From NCBI RefSeq assembly GCF_028291725.1, contig NZ_JAQGNT010000044.1:1-64000 (forward strand): a stretch of DNA of 64,000 bases, written 5' to 3'. Source of the DNA: Hydrocarboniphaga sp. GTDB lineage: Bacteria > Pseudomonadota > Gammaproteobacteria > Nevskiales > Nevskiaceae. The notes below the pieces were generated by a model, which was not told the origin of the DNA, searched no databases, and was given only the letters and a program-made list of their open reading frames with translations. The stretch's first letter is position 1, and every line of letters starts with the position of its first letter. The translations under genes were made by a program, and so were the position numbers. Of the stretch, positions 33,661-41,987 are shown piece after piece.

Positions 33661-33679
33661 GTCATTCGGAGAGACCCGC

Positions 33680-34195
33680 ATGGCCGAGACGCGAGCCTTC
33701 AACACAATGTACCCCGGCTATTTCCAGACGGCCTACGTCACGACCGACATCGACCGCGCCCAGGAGCAGCTTGGCCGGGCGCATGGGATTCGGGACTGGT
33801 ATACCAACCGCCGTTTCGAATATGCCGTTGCTCCCGGCAAAACCGCGACGATAGCGCTCGCGCTTGCGTATGTCGGTGACAGCCAGATCGAGATCATCGA
33901 GCCGATGGCCGGTGAATGTGCGTTCTACCGGACGGCGCTCACCGACACGAGAGACTTCCAGCTACGGTTTCACCATCTCTGCCAGGCTTTCGACACAGTT
34001 GAACAGTACGAGGCGAAGTTCGCCGAACTCAAAGGCGAGGGCGTCGATCTGCCCGTACAGATCACACGGGATATGAACAACGGTCTGTCGCTCGCCTGCT
34101 ACGCCGATTTCCGGCATCGCTGCGGACATTTCATCGAATACGTCTGGTTCAGCGAACTGGGGCGTTCCTGGATGAGTTCGGTGCCGCGCAATTGA
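33680..34195 (+). CDS. VOC-superfamily protein
   Basis: A 171-residue glyoxalase-fold protein. FQTAYVTTDIDRAQEQLGRA at the N-terminus and FIEYVWFSELGR at the C-terminus (Glu in the metal-ligand position) fit a single-domain VOC protein. QIEIIEPMAGECAFY is in the middle. It is the last gene of the lux-like operon, 19 bases after the unrecognised gene with GGAGAG before the ATG. It differs clearly from the VOC gene at 929. Confidence 0.82.
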   Translation: MAETRAFNTMYPGYFQTAYVTTDIDRAQEQLGRAHGIRDWYTNRRFEYAVAPGKTATIALALAYVGDSQIEIIEPMAGECAFYRTALTDTRDFQLRFHHLCQAFDTVEQYEAKFAELKGEGVDLPVQITRDMNNGLSLACYADFRHRCGHFIEYVWFSELGRSWMSSVPRN

Positions 34196-34267
34196 AGGTC
34201 GATATGGTTTCAGCGTCATGTCCCTGCGACGATCGAACGCCCCGGTTTTCCGGCGGTTCGCATGAAT

Positions 34268-34295
34268 TATTCTGCTGACTGGGAAGTATTCTGCT
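34268..34295. promoter_or_regulatory. Direct repeat TATTCTGCT, 19-base spacing
   Basis: Two identical 9-mers TATTCTGCT begin at 34268 and 34287 in the gap before the AraC gene. Direct repeats with about two helical turns between them are the usual layout of AraC-family sites, so this may be an autoregulatory site. It lies about 165 bases upstream of the araC start. Confidence 0.4.
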
Positions 34296-34457
34296 ACCCG
34301 TTTTTGCCGGACGTTGCGTTCTCCAAACCGCGGAGCAATGATCCCGCATACATTCATATACCCCTGCATCGACGGCATTAGATCGTTTATGCATTGCGCC
34401 GTGCGGAATGAGCGCAGGCGTCAAAAATATAAAATAGAAAGCGATGGAGAGAGAAGC

Positions 34458-35402
34458 ATGGTGTCTTTAGCAAATCGCCCGAAAGCCGAGGTGCGTCCCG
34501 ATGATTCCATCGAACGGATCGCGTCCTTGCACCCCAATCACGCCAAAGTGATCGCATCCTCCGACGGGCTCGGCTGGCAGGGGCTGCACCTGGAGGTCTG
34601 TACCAACATCGGATATGACGGCGATGAGCTGATGGTGGATGGCCACTATGTGGGCATTCAGCTCAATGACGAGTCCATGGTCATCGGCAGACGAAACGCA
34701 GCAGGCGGCTGGTCCGAAACGATCATGCCGTCTCGATCGCTGTGGATACATCCGGAAGGCACGCCGTTTTCTGCGCGGCACTCGAGTTTTTCGCGCTGGG
34801 CGGGCGTCGTCATCGACGGCGAGTTCCTCGATTCCGTCATGGGACAGCATCACGAATTGCGTGCCGGACACGTCGTCGAAGACAAGCTGCTGTCGCATTT
34901 ACTCGCCGCCTTGGTCAGCCAGATCTGCGACGGAGACCCGCGCACGGCACTGAACAAGGCACTATCGACTTCGCTGATTCATACCTTCGTGTTCGCCCTC
35001 GGTTGCCGACAGGGAGCGCCGGCGCCGGCCTTGCTGCATTACGGCGGCATTGCGCCCCATCAAATAAAGGCCTTGAAGGCCTGGCTGGATGAAAACATCG
35101 GCAGCGCTTTGAAAGTGGAGGCGATGGCGGCCCGCGTCGGGCTGTCAACAGCGCACTTTGCGCGCGAGTTCAAACGATCCACCGGCATGACGCCCTGGGC
35201 CTACGTTGTGGAACTGCGCCTGAATCTGGCGCACAAGCTGTTGCTCGCAGGCGAAAACGCCCACGATGTCGCCACCCGTTGCGGCTTCGCCGACCGCTCG
35301 CATCTCTGCCGGGCCTTCAGGGCGCGCTTTGGTGTATCGCCACGCGAGCTTGCGGCTCGTTCCATCGGCTTGAGCGATGCCGGAAACAGCGTGAAAGCTT
35401 GA
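34458..35402 (+). CDS. AraC-family transcriptional regulator
   Basis: A 314-residue regulator with a C-terminal double helix-turn-helix of the AraC/XylS type (about residues 205-300). Segments are LKVEAMAARVGLSTAHFARE, FKRSTGMTPWAYVVELRLN, AHDVATRCGFADRSHLCRAF and ARFGVSPREL. The N-terminal part is an AraC ligand-binding-like region (WIHPEGTPFSARH). The ATG at 34458 with GGAGAGAGAAG is preferred over the upstream frame extension. It separates the lux-like operon from the TonB receptor gene at 35505 and could control either; its direction is the same as both. Confidence 0.9.
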   Translation: MVSLANRPKAEVRPDDSIERIASLHPNHAKVIASSDGLGWQGLHLEVCTNIGYDGDELMVDGHYVGIQLNDESMVIGRRNAAGGWSETIMPSRSLWIHPEGTPFSARHSSFSRWAGVVIDGEFLDSVMGQHHELRAGHVVEDKLLSHLLAALVSQICDGDPRTALNKALSTSLIHTFVFALGCRQGAPAPALLHYGGIAPHQIKALKAWLDENIGSALKVEAMAARVGLSTAHFAREFKRSTGMTPWAYVVELRLNLAHKLLLAGENAHDVATRCGFADRSHLCRAFRARFGVSPRELAARSIGLSDAGNSVKA

Positions 35403-35504
35403 GCCGTAGTCGTCTGAGCTTCATCAATCGGCGGCCTCCCGGATTGATCTGGGTATCGGCCGCAAAAAAAAATTAATAAGTTGTTCCAAGTGTTGGGGGA
35501 AGCC

Positions 35505-37856
35505 ATGAAATCCGCAGGAAATGTTCGCCGTTATCTGGTGTCATCAAGCGCAGCCGCGATGGCTTTATGCATTTCTGCCCCGGTGCGTAGCCAGACCGAC
35601 AGTGTGCCCAGTCCAGAGGCCACGCCGCCGGGAACCGGCGACATAGAAGAGATCGTTGTCACAGCACAGCGTCGCAGTGAAAAGTTGCAGGATGTTCCGA
35701 TCTCCGTCACCGCGATATCGCCCCAGCAGATTGAGGATCTGAATCTCGTAACGGTTAAAGATGTGCAGATCATCACGCCCGGCCTGACTTTCGAGTCCGG
35801 CTACAACTACGCGCAACCCTTCATTCGCGGTGTCGGCACGTCCAATCCAACGCCCGGAATCGAAAGCGCGGTCGCAACCTATGTCGATGGTGCGTACGTC
35901 CCGCGAGCGATCGCCCAACTCACCGACATGTTCGATATGGCCGACGTCCAGGTCATCAAGGGTGCGCAGGGCACGTTGTGGGGGCGCAATGCCACCGGCG
36001 GTGCCCTGCTCTATACGACGGCCGATCCAGTATTGAATGAATACTCGGCGACCGGCACGGCGGAGGTTGGGAACTACCGGCATTGGGTCGGCGAGGCGGT
36101 GACCAATGTACCACTGGCGGACACGGTTGCGCTGCGTCTTGCCGTCCGAGGCTCCAGCCAAGCGGGATACATCAACAATGTTTTGAATGGTGACGAACTC
36201 GGAGGGCGGGGGAGCACGAGCGTTCGTGGCAAAGTGAAATGGGCAGCGACGGACAAGTTCACCGCGGTGTTCACAGGGGAATACTACAAGGCGGACGACT
36301 TCCACAATGCGCTGGCGGAGCGTGCGCCCGCGCCTTACTGCACCGCCTGCCTGTTTGTGCCGGCCCCCCCTCCGCCGGTTTCGGGCTTTTATGATGTTGC
36401 CCAACCCGATACAGCGAAGCCTTTCCTGACGACGGCGGCGAACGGCAATGTCCATCTGACTTATAACGGCGACACCTACGACATCAACAGCGTCACCGCC
36501 TATCGCCATGACAAAACCTCGGTCACGGTCAATCAGGGCTTCGCGAGTTTTCCATTTTTCGATTATGGGGCGGTCAACGGCGGGACAACCTGGGGCGAAG
36601 AGCTTCAGGCGGCATCGAAGTGGGATGGAATGTTCAACACGCTGGTCGGGCTGTCTTACAACCACGACGACAGTTACGACACCACCTTGCTGACCGGTGC
36701 CGCCTTCGCCGCCCTGGCCGATGTCCCCGGTGGGTATCCGTATGCCGACGACGACATCGTCACGGAATCAGTGGCGGGATTTGCCGAGCTTTATGTGACG
36801 CCCATCGACAAGCTGAAATTCACTTTCGGTGGCCGCTACACCATGGATGATCGAGAGCTTACCGGCAAGGAAAACCTTGCGGCCAACCTGGCCCTGGCAC
36901 CGCCTGGAACTCCGATGGAATTCACCAAAGACGCGAAGTTCTACCAATTTACGCCGCGCGTCGTCGTTGCTTACGACCTCGACCCGGTCAATGTCTACGC
37001 CAGCTGGAATCGCGGCTTCAAGGCCGGCGGCTTCAACACGCCGACGTTCGCGCCGCCGCCGGTGATTGATCCGGAGTTGATCGACAACTACGAGGTCGGT
37101 GCCAAATACGTTTCTCCCGATCGTCGTTTGAGAGCCAATCTGGCTGGCTTTTACTACAACTACTCGGACATCCAGGTTTACACCGTCAACAACGCGGAGG
37201 GCGGGCAGCACCTGGAGAACGCGGCGAAGTCCACCGGCTATGGCGGGGAGCTTGATGGCAGCTACAAGCTTGCCTCCTGGGTGAACGTATTCGGCAATGC
37301 CGCTTATCTGCATGCGGAATACGATTCCTATCCCGACGCATCCGTGGTCTATCCATGCCCCGACCCCAACACCGGGACCTATGGCCCGGCCTGCCAGCAG
37401 GCGGCGACGGAGGCCAACCCGAATGGCGATCCCAAGGTGGGCCTGGTTCAGGGCACCGCCGATCTGACGGGCAAGACGCCGCCGCGAGCCCCGCGCTTCA
37501 CCGGCTCGCTGGGTTTTGATATCCATTTGCCGCTGGGTGACTCCTGGACCGGCAACTTCAGTACCGTCGCGCGCTACACAACCCGCTACGATTTCTATCC
37601 CGACGCCGGCGGTCCGCTGGGCAACGACTATCAGCCGAGCTATACGCTCGTGAACGTCACCGGGTATGTCGAACCCGCGCACATCCAATCCAATGTCCTG
37701 GGGCTGACGGCGTACAAGATTGGCTTCTATGTCAACAATGCCACCGACGAAAAGATCTACGCGCTGCGTAACACCTCGGCAGGCTTCGGGATCGCCGATC
37801 AAGTGCTGGAACCGCGCACCTACGGCATTCGTCTGTCGGCAGCCTGGGGTTCCTGA
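35505..37856 (+). CDS. TonB-dependent receptor 2
   Basis: A 783-residue outer-membrane receptor without an STN domain. The signal peptide ends near SAPVRSQ. The TonB-box-like IEEIVVTAQRRSEKLQDVP is at about residue 45. The plug has VQVIKGAQGTLWGRNATGGAL. The barrel ends in YGIRLSAAWGS, which lacks the usual terminal aromatic residue. The GGGGGAAG ribosome site sets the start at 35505. It belongs to the large group of proteobacterial receptors for organic substrates. The next gene, an SDR, follows with almost no gap, so the receptor is likely co-transcribed with catabolic enzymes rather than with iron genes. Confidence 0.93.
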   Translation: MKSAGNVRRYLVSSSAAAMALCISAPVRSQTDSVPSPEATPPGTGDIEEIVVTAQRRSEKLQDVPISVTAISPQQIEDLNLVTVKDVQIITPGLTFESGYNYAQPFIRGVGTSNPTPGIESAVATYVDGAYVPRAIAQLTDMFDMADVQVIKGAQGTLWGRNATGGALLYTTADPVLNEYSATGTAEVGNYRHWVGEAVTNVPLADTVALRLAVRGSSQAGYINNVLNGDELGGRGSTSVRGKVKWAATDKFTAVFTGEYYKADDFHNALAERAPAPYCTACLFVPAPPPPVSGFYDVAQPDTAKPFLTTAANGNVHLTYNGDTYDINSVTAYRHDKTSVTVNQGFASFPFFDYGAVNGGTTWGEELQAASKWDGMFNTLVGLSYNHDDSYDTTLLTGAAFAALADVPGGYPYADDDIVTESVAGFAELYVTPIDKLKFTFGGRYTMDDRELTGKENLAANLALAPPGTPMEFTKDAKFYQFTPRVVVAYDLDPVNVYASWNRGFKAGGFNTPTFAPPPVIDPELIDNYEVGAKYVSPDRRLRANLAGFYYNYSDIQVYTVNNAEGGQHLENAAKSTGYGGELDGSYKLASWVNVFGNAAYLHAEYDSYPDASVVYPCPDPNTGTYGPACQQAATEANPNGDPKVGLVQGTADLTGKTPPRAPRFTGSLGFDIHLPLGDSWTGNFSTVARYTTRYDFYPDAGGPLGNDYQPSYTLVNVTGYVEPAHIQSNVLGLTAYKIGFYVNNATDEKIYALRNTSAGFGIADQVLEPRTYGIRLSAAWGS

Positions 37857-37895
37857 TTGACGCTCACAAGCATCACGCGACAGGAGCCGATGATC

Positions 37896-38639
37896 ATGGG
37901 CAGAGTCGGCGGCAAGGTTGCCATCGTCACCGGCGCTGCGCGCGGCATGGGCGCGTCCCATGCGCGCCGCCTGGTCGCAGAGGGTGCCAAGGTCGTGCTG
38001 ACCGACGTGCTGGACGCGGAAGGCGAGGCGACGGCGCGAGCGCTCGGAGGCAATGCCCGCTACCTGCACCAGGACGTGACCAGTGAAGCGCAGTGGCAGC
38101 AGATCGTCAGCGACACCGAAGCTGCCTTCGGCCCGGTGTCGGTGCTGGTGAACAACGCCGGCATCGCAAGCTGGGGGGCACTCGAAACGCTAAAAGAGGC
38201 GGACTACCGGCGCATTATCGACATCAATCAGGTATCGGTATTTCTCGGCATGAAATCCGTGCTGCCTTCGATGAAGCGCGCCGGCGGCGGTTCCATCGTC
38301 AACATTTCGTCGAGCGCGGGGCTGGTCGGCGTTCCGCAGTGCCTGGCCTATGTCGCGTCCAAATTTGCGGTGCGCGGCATGACCAAGACCGCTGCGATCG
38401 AGTTCGCGCCCTACAACATTCGCGTCAACTCGATCCATCCCGGATTCATCCGCACACTGATGGCCGTACCGGGCCCGGAAAGCGAAGCCCTGCTCGCGGG
38501 CGTCGTTGCGGCGACGCCCGCGCATCGCATGGGCGACCCCGACGAAGTGTCCAGCATCGTGCTGATGCTGGCATCGGATGAAGCGCGCTTCTCGACCGGG
38601 GCCGAATTTGTCGTGGATGGCGGCCTGACCTGCCAATAG
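37896..38639 (+). CDS. SDR oxidoreductase, 3-alpha/20-beta-hydroxysteroid dehydrogenase-like
   Basis: A 247-residue classical SDR. It has KVAIVTGAARGMGASHARRL, LVNNAGIASWG, IVNISSSAGLVGVPQCLAYV and ASKFAVRGMTKTAAIE, giving the Ser-Tyr-Lys set. It ends in the usual FVVDGGLTCQ. The pattern ARGMGASHARRLVAEGAKV and the AGLVGVPQ loop resemble bacterial 3-alpha,20-beta-hydroxysteroid dehydrogenases (recalled similarity). ATG 37896 is chosen, nine bases after AGGAG; ATG 37890 is also possible. It follows the receptor gene by about 40 bases. Confidence 0.9.
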   Translation: MGRVGGKVAIVTGAARGMGASHARRLVAEGAKVVLTDVLDAEGEATARALGGNARYLHQDVTSEAQWQQIVSDTEAAFGPVSVLVNNAGIASWGALETLKEADYRRIIDINQVSVFLGMKSVLPSMKRAGGGSIVNISSSAGLVGVPQCLAYVASKFAVRGMTKTAAIEFAPYNIRVNSIHPGFIRTLMAVPGPESEALLAGVVAATPAHRMGDPDEVSSIVLMLASDEARFSTGAEFVVDGGLTCQ

Positions 38640-39038
38640 CGCAAAACAAGCGCGGGAAGATTGCGATCGTGCCCCGCGCAGCAAAGCGGGTCCAGGGGCT
38701 GGCGGACGTACTTTCGACAGCGGAGCCCGGCTACGGGGCGACGTCCAGCGGGTTTATGCGGTTTTACGGCGAGATACTCGAGCTTCGGTTTGCGACGTTG
38801 CCGATTCCCACTCCAGCGCGGATCTTGCGGGCACCCGAACAGTGTGCACGAGAACCTTGATGACGAGTCGCGACAACAACCATCATCTCGCACAGGAAGT
38901 CGTCGACTTTTCTCGCCGGCTCATGGCTGCCCAGATCAGGCGGCTGGAACAAAGCCGGTGCGGATTGAGCAAACCAGGCTTCAGCGTGTCGACAGTCTGC
39001 TCGACTCCTCGTCGCAGACCTAGAGAGACCTCCAAGGT
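38640..39038. other. Gap without a recognisable gene
   Basis: The 399 bases between the SDR and the BASS transporter contain small open frames but none with a recognisable family or good codon pattern. No palindrome of the shared operator type, terminator T-tract or repeat was seen. A short leader or a decayed gene cannot be excluded. Confidence 0.5.
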
Positions 39039-39923
39039 ATGAATACTCAGTTTTTCCCATTGGTGATCGGTGTCGTGATGCTGAGCCTCGGGCTTTCGCT
39101 GACGCTGGCTGACTTCCGTCGCGCGGCCCAGATTCCGCGCCCCATCATGGTTGCTCTGTTTTGTCAGACTGTGGTACTGCCGGCCATCTGCTTTCTGATC
39201 GCCAATCTTTTTTCGCTGCCTCCGGCACTGGCCGTCGGCCTGATGCTGGTGGCCGCGGCTCCCGGTGGAGCGTTCGCAAATATCTTCAGCCACCTGGCTG
39301 ACGGCGATCTCGCATTGAACCTGACACTCACGGCGATAAACTCGGTGCTGTCGATCGTGACGCTGCCCTTGATCGTTGCCTTATCGATGAGCTACTTCAT
39401 GGACGAGGGCCGCACGATCCCGTTGCAGTATGGCAAGGTCATACAGCTTTTCGCGATCATCGTTGCCCCGGTGACCATCGGCATGCTGCTACGCCACCGC
39501 TTTCCACATCGGGCGGAGCGTCTGCGTGGACCTGTAAAACTCATTGCCGGCATTGTAGTGCTGGCAGTGGGGGTGCTCGCGCTGGTGACGGGCTGGGACA
39601 CCCTCGCGAAGCACTTCGCGATCCTGGGTATGGCGGTTCTCTTGCTCAATATCATCAGTCTGGTCGTCGGTTATGCGGTCCCACGGCTGATGCACTTGGG
39701 TCGAAGCCAGGCCATTGCGATCAGCATCGAGATTGGTCTGCATAACGCAGCGCTGGCCATCACTATTGGCTCCAGTCCGCAGCTACTGGGCAACGCCGAC
39801 ATGGCAGTACCGGCGGCCCTTTACGGAACGATCATGCCCTTCGTCGCGGCGTGTTTCATATTGGTGGTCAATCGCATCAATCGTGGCGATCCCGCCTCCA
39901 CTCCACCATCTAAGCGATCGTGA
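39039..39923 (+). CDS. Bile acid:sodium symporter family (BASS) transporter
   Basis: A 294-residue inner-membrane protein with about 8-9 hydrophobic segments. It starts MNTQFFPLVIGVVMLSLGLSLTLADFRR, and LMLVAAAPGGAFANIFSHLADGDLALNLTLTAIN is the characteristic BASS segment. The family carries bile acids, pyruvate, pantothenate and other organic acids with sodium. In this neighbourhood an amphipathic organic acid taken up via the TonB receptors would be a reasonable cargo (inference). The ATG is preceded by a weak AAGG site. Confidence 0.88.
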   Translation: MNTQFFPLVIGVVMLSLGLSLTLADFRRAAQIPRPIMVALFCQTVVLPAICFLIANLFSLPPALAVGLMLVAAAPGGAFANIFSHLADGDLALNLTLTAINSVLSIVTLPLIVALSMSYFMDEGRTIPLQYGKVIQLFAIIVAPVTIGMLLRHRFPHRAERLRGPVKLIAGIVVLAVGVLALVTGWDTLAKHFAILGMAVLLLNIISLVVGYAVPRLMHLGRSQAIAISIEIGLHNAALAITIGSSPQLLGNADMAVPAALYGTIMPFVAACFILVVNRINRGDPASTPPSKRS

Positions 39924-40068
39924 GCTTTCCGAGCAGATCTTCAATCTCGCAGGCCATTATTTCGGTGTCCGGCAGCAACACGTCGGGCTCTTCTAGACCG
40001 ACTTCGGCGTCCACAGCAACCTCGCCTACCGTACGCGCTATGGACTGCGCGTCGAATGGAAGTTTTAG
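39922..40068 (+). pseudogene. Possible C-terminal remnant of a TonB-dependent receptor
   Basis: Directly after the BASS stop, one frame reads IFNLAGHYFGVRQQHVGLF, then TAG at 39994, then FGVHSNLAYRTRYGLRVEWKF and TAG at 40066. The terminal YGLRVEWKF has the form of a TonB-receptor last beta-strand (compare YGLRLQWDL in the receptor at 41988). With an in-frame stop and no barrel upstream, I read it as the decayed end of a fourth receptor. The match is short, so the call is tentative. Confidence 0.4.
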
Positions 40069-40074
40069 GTCACC

Positions 40075-40425
40075 TTACTTCAAGTAGCGATCGCCAATCG
40101 ATTCGACCAGAAAATTCGGGCTTTCCGCAAGATCGACCACGGGATCAATTCTCATGCCGGGCATCGTCGCGACCAGCTTTTCGATGATCGTTTTCGATTT
40201 CCCGCTTTCGACTTCGTACATGACCATGTACCGGTATTGGTGTTCCGCGCCGCCCATCTGATGCGGCGCCAGTTTGAAGCGGCGCCCCGAGATGAAGCCG
40301 TCGATCGCAACGACCTCTTTCAGATGGACCTTGTCATACCATTGGTTGTATTCGTCTTCCTTGCCGGGCAAGGGATTCGTGAACGCGATCAGGTAGGCCG
40401 TTTGCGTCTTTTTTCCCGATTTCAT
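40075..40425 (-). CDS. Small dimeric alpha/beta-barrel (EthD-like) protein
   Basis: A 116-residue protein with a ferredoxin-like pattern. TAYLIAFTNPLPGKEDEYNQWYDKVHLKEVVAIDG is the N-terminal strand-helix with the WYDKVHLKEV signature common to EthD/DUF4286-type stand-alone barrels. YRYMVMYEVES is a later strand. Such proteins are frequent in aromatic, terpenoid and steroid degradation clusters but their reactions are mostly unknown. It is monocistronic on the minus strand, convergent with the BASS gene and the remnant. Confidence 0.75.
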   Translation of the reverse strand: MKSGKKTQTAYLIAFTNPLPGKEDEYNQWYDKVHLKEVVAIDGFISGRRFKLAPHQMGGAEHQYRYMVMYEVESGKSKTIIEKLVATMPGMRIDPVVDLAESPNFLVESIGDRYLK

Positions 40426-40586
40426 CGTTTACTACTCCTCAGCCAGATTTCCTACGCGCGATATTGCGAAGATGTTCGGAGTTGGCATCCCCGGCATGGC
40501 GGGGCCGCCATCAGACTAGCCGCGGTGCTTCGCCACCAGGTCGGGCTGCCCGCGCAAGCGCGACCTGAGGGCAGCAACGACTTCAT

Positions 40587-41915
40587 TCAGGGCGTCGCCG
40601 GAAGCTCGGCCGGCTCCGGCGCTGCAGCATCCAGCGGAGCCTCCGTCGGCGTCGCTTCCGCCGCAGGTCCCGTCGCCGGCGTCACGAGCGTCGCAGGATC
40701 GGCGCTCTCGGTGATGCGCAATTCGACACGGCGGTTCAACTCGCGACCTTCGTCGGTATCGTTGTCGGCAAGCGGCTGGGTCTCGCCTAAGCCTTTCGAT
40801 GTCAGCCGGGCGGCATCGATGCCATGGGCCGTCAGATAGTCGACGACGGATTGAGCGCGGCGCTCTGATAGCTCCTGATTGTAGGAATCCGAACCCTTGC
40901 TGTCGGTATGTCCCGAGACCTCGACCTTGATGTCCGGTCGCGCGATCAGCTCAGAGGCAACGCCTTCGAGTATCGTTTCGGCATTGACGGTCAGGCGTGC
41001 CTTGTCGAATTCGAAGTTGACACCGCGGAGCACGATGACGTCGCCAACCGTACAGCCGCGCAAATCGACTTTTGCGCCCGGTTCCGGCGTCTTGCAGGGC
41101 GGCGGGGGCAGCGGCAGCGGGCAACCCCTGCTGTCTACAGATGTGCCGGCCGGCGTGCCCGGACACATATCGAGCGCGTCGGCAACGCCGTCACCATCGC
41201 TATCCGACGGTACGATCGGCGCGACGATCTGAGCGGGTTCCGGCGGCGCTTCCGGAATCGGTTCAAGACCGAAGGGAAGATGCAGACCAAGATTGAAGAT
41301 GACGTCGCCGAAATGCAGCGGCGCATCGACATCCGGCCGACTATTGGTGAGTTCGTCCGGGTCTCGCGTGCGCTCGCCATACTGATAGAGCGCCTCGATC
41401 CTCAAGCCGAACTTATATCGTGACACTTTGAACGGAATGATGTCGCCGATGCCGGCCTGGACGATCTTCGCACTCAGCGAAGCATCGACGTCCGGATAAT
41501 TCTTGATGCTGATACCACCGGCTCCCAGCAGCACGTAGCTGTTGGAAATCATGCGACCGATAAACGAGTTCTCGCTGGGTTTGGATTCCGACAGGCGGAA
41601 GGGAAACAGCAAGCCGTCGACCAAGCCACCCGACACTTCCGCGTCCGAGCCGCTGCTCATCGACTGGGTGAAGAAGCCGCGGGCTTCGATTGCGTAGTAG
41701 TCGGCCCGATAACCCGGCACCAGGGTCCCGCCGAGGCGGGTTCCCAGTTCGCCGGCACCGACGGTCATGCCGACCGTCGCCATCGGCGCAACGTAGCCGC
41801 CGTTGTAGAAGACGTCTTCGGAAACATCCTGCTGTTCCGCCCTGGTCGACTGGGCTGCGCAGGCCGAAGCGGCCAGCATCACGTACCCGATAACTTTGTA
41901 TGGATGATTGTTCAC
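40587..41915 (-). CDS. OmpA-family outer-membrane protein with thrombospondin type 3 repeat
   Basis: A 442-residue exported protein. The signal peptide is about residues 1-26, followed by a beta-barrel-like N-terminal half. A calcium-binding TSP3-type repeat is DSDGDGVADALDMCPGTPAG. The C-terminal OmpA peptidoglycan-binding domain is FEFDKARLTVNAETILEGVA then VSGHTDSKGSDSYNQELSERRAQSVVDYL. After it comes an unusual 45-residue Ala/Pro/Glu/Thr-rich tail. GTG start with GAGGGGAC upstream. It probably anchors the envelope, and the barrel may form a pore. It lies directly downstream of a TonB receptor on the same strand, 72 bases away. Confidence 0.9.
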   Translation of the reverse strand: MNNHPYKVIGYVMLAASACAAQSTRAEQQDVSEDVFYNGGYVAPMATVGMTVGAGELGTRLGGTLVPGYRADYYAIEARGFFTQSMSSGSDAEVSGGLVDGLLFPFRLSESKPSENSFIGRMISNSYVLLGAGGISIKNYPDVDASLSAKIVQAGIGDIIPFKVSRYKFGLRIEALYQYGERTRDPDELTNSRPDVDAPLHFGDVIFNLGLHLPFGLEPIPEAPPEPAQIVAPIVPSDSDGDGVADALDMCPGTPAGTSVDSRGCPLPLPPPPCKTPEPGAKVDLRGCTVGDVIVLRGVNFEFDKARLTVNAETILEGVASELIARPDIKVEVSGHTDSKGSDSYNQELSERRAQSVVDYLTAHGIDAARLTSKGLGETQPLADNDTDEGRELNRRVELRITESADPATLVTPATGPAAEATPTEAPLDAAAPEPAELPATP

Positions 41916-41987
41916 GTACCGTCCCCTCGCACCGCAGAATGGTTGAAGTCTTGGAATGGAGTCTTGCCACCTATCAGGGCCAGCCGA

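Noticed and set aside
35437-35475. Terminator before TonB receptor 2
   Set aside because: GCGGCC/GGCCGC arms are followed by an A-run rather than T on the coding strand, so it does not fit a terminator.
38842-39042. Small gene of 66 codons before the BASS transporter
   Set aside because: No recognisable family, no ribosome site, and it overlaps the transporter start in another frame.
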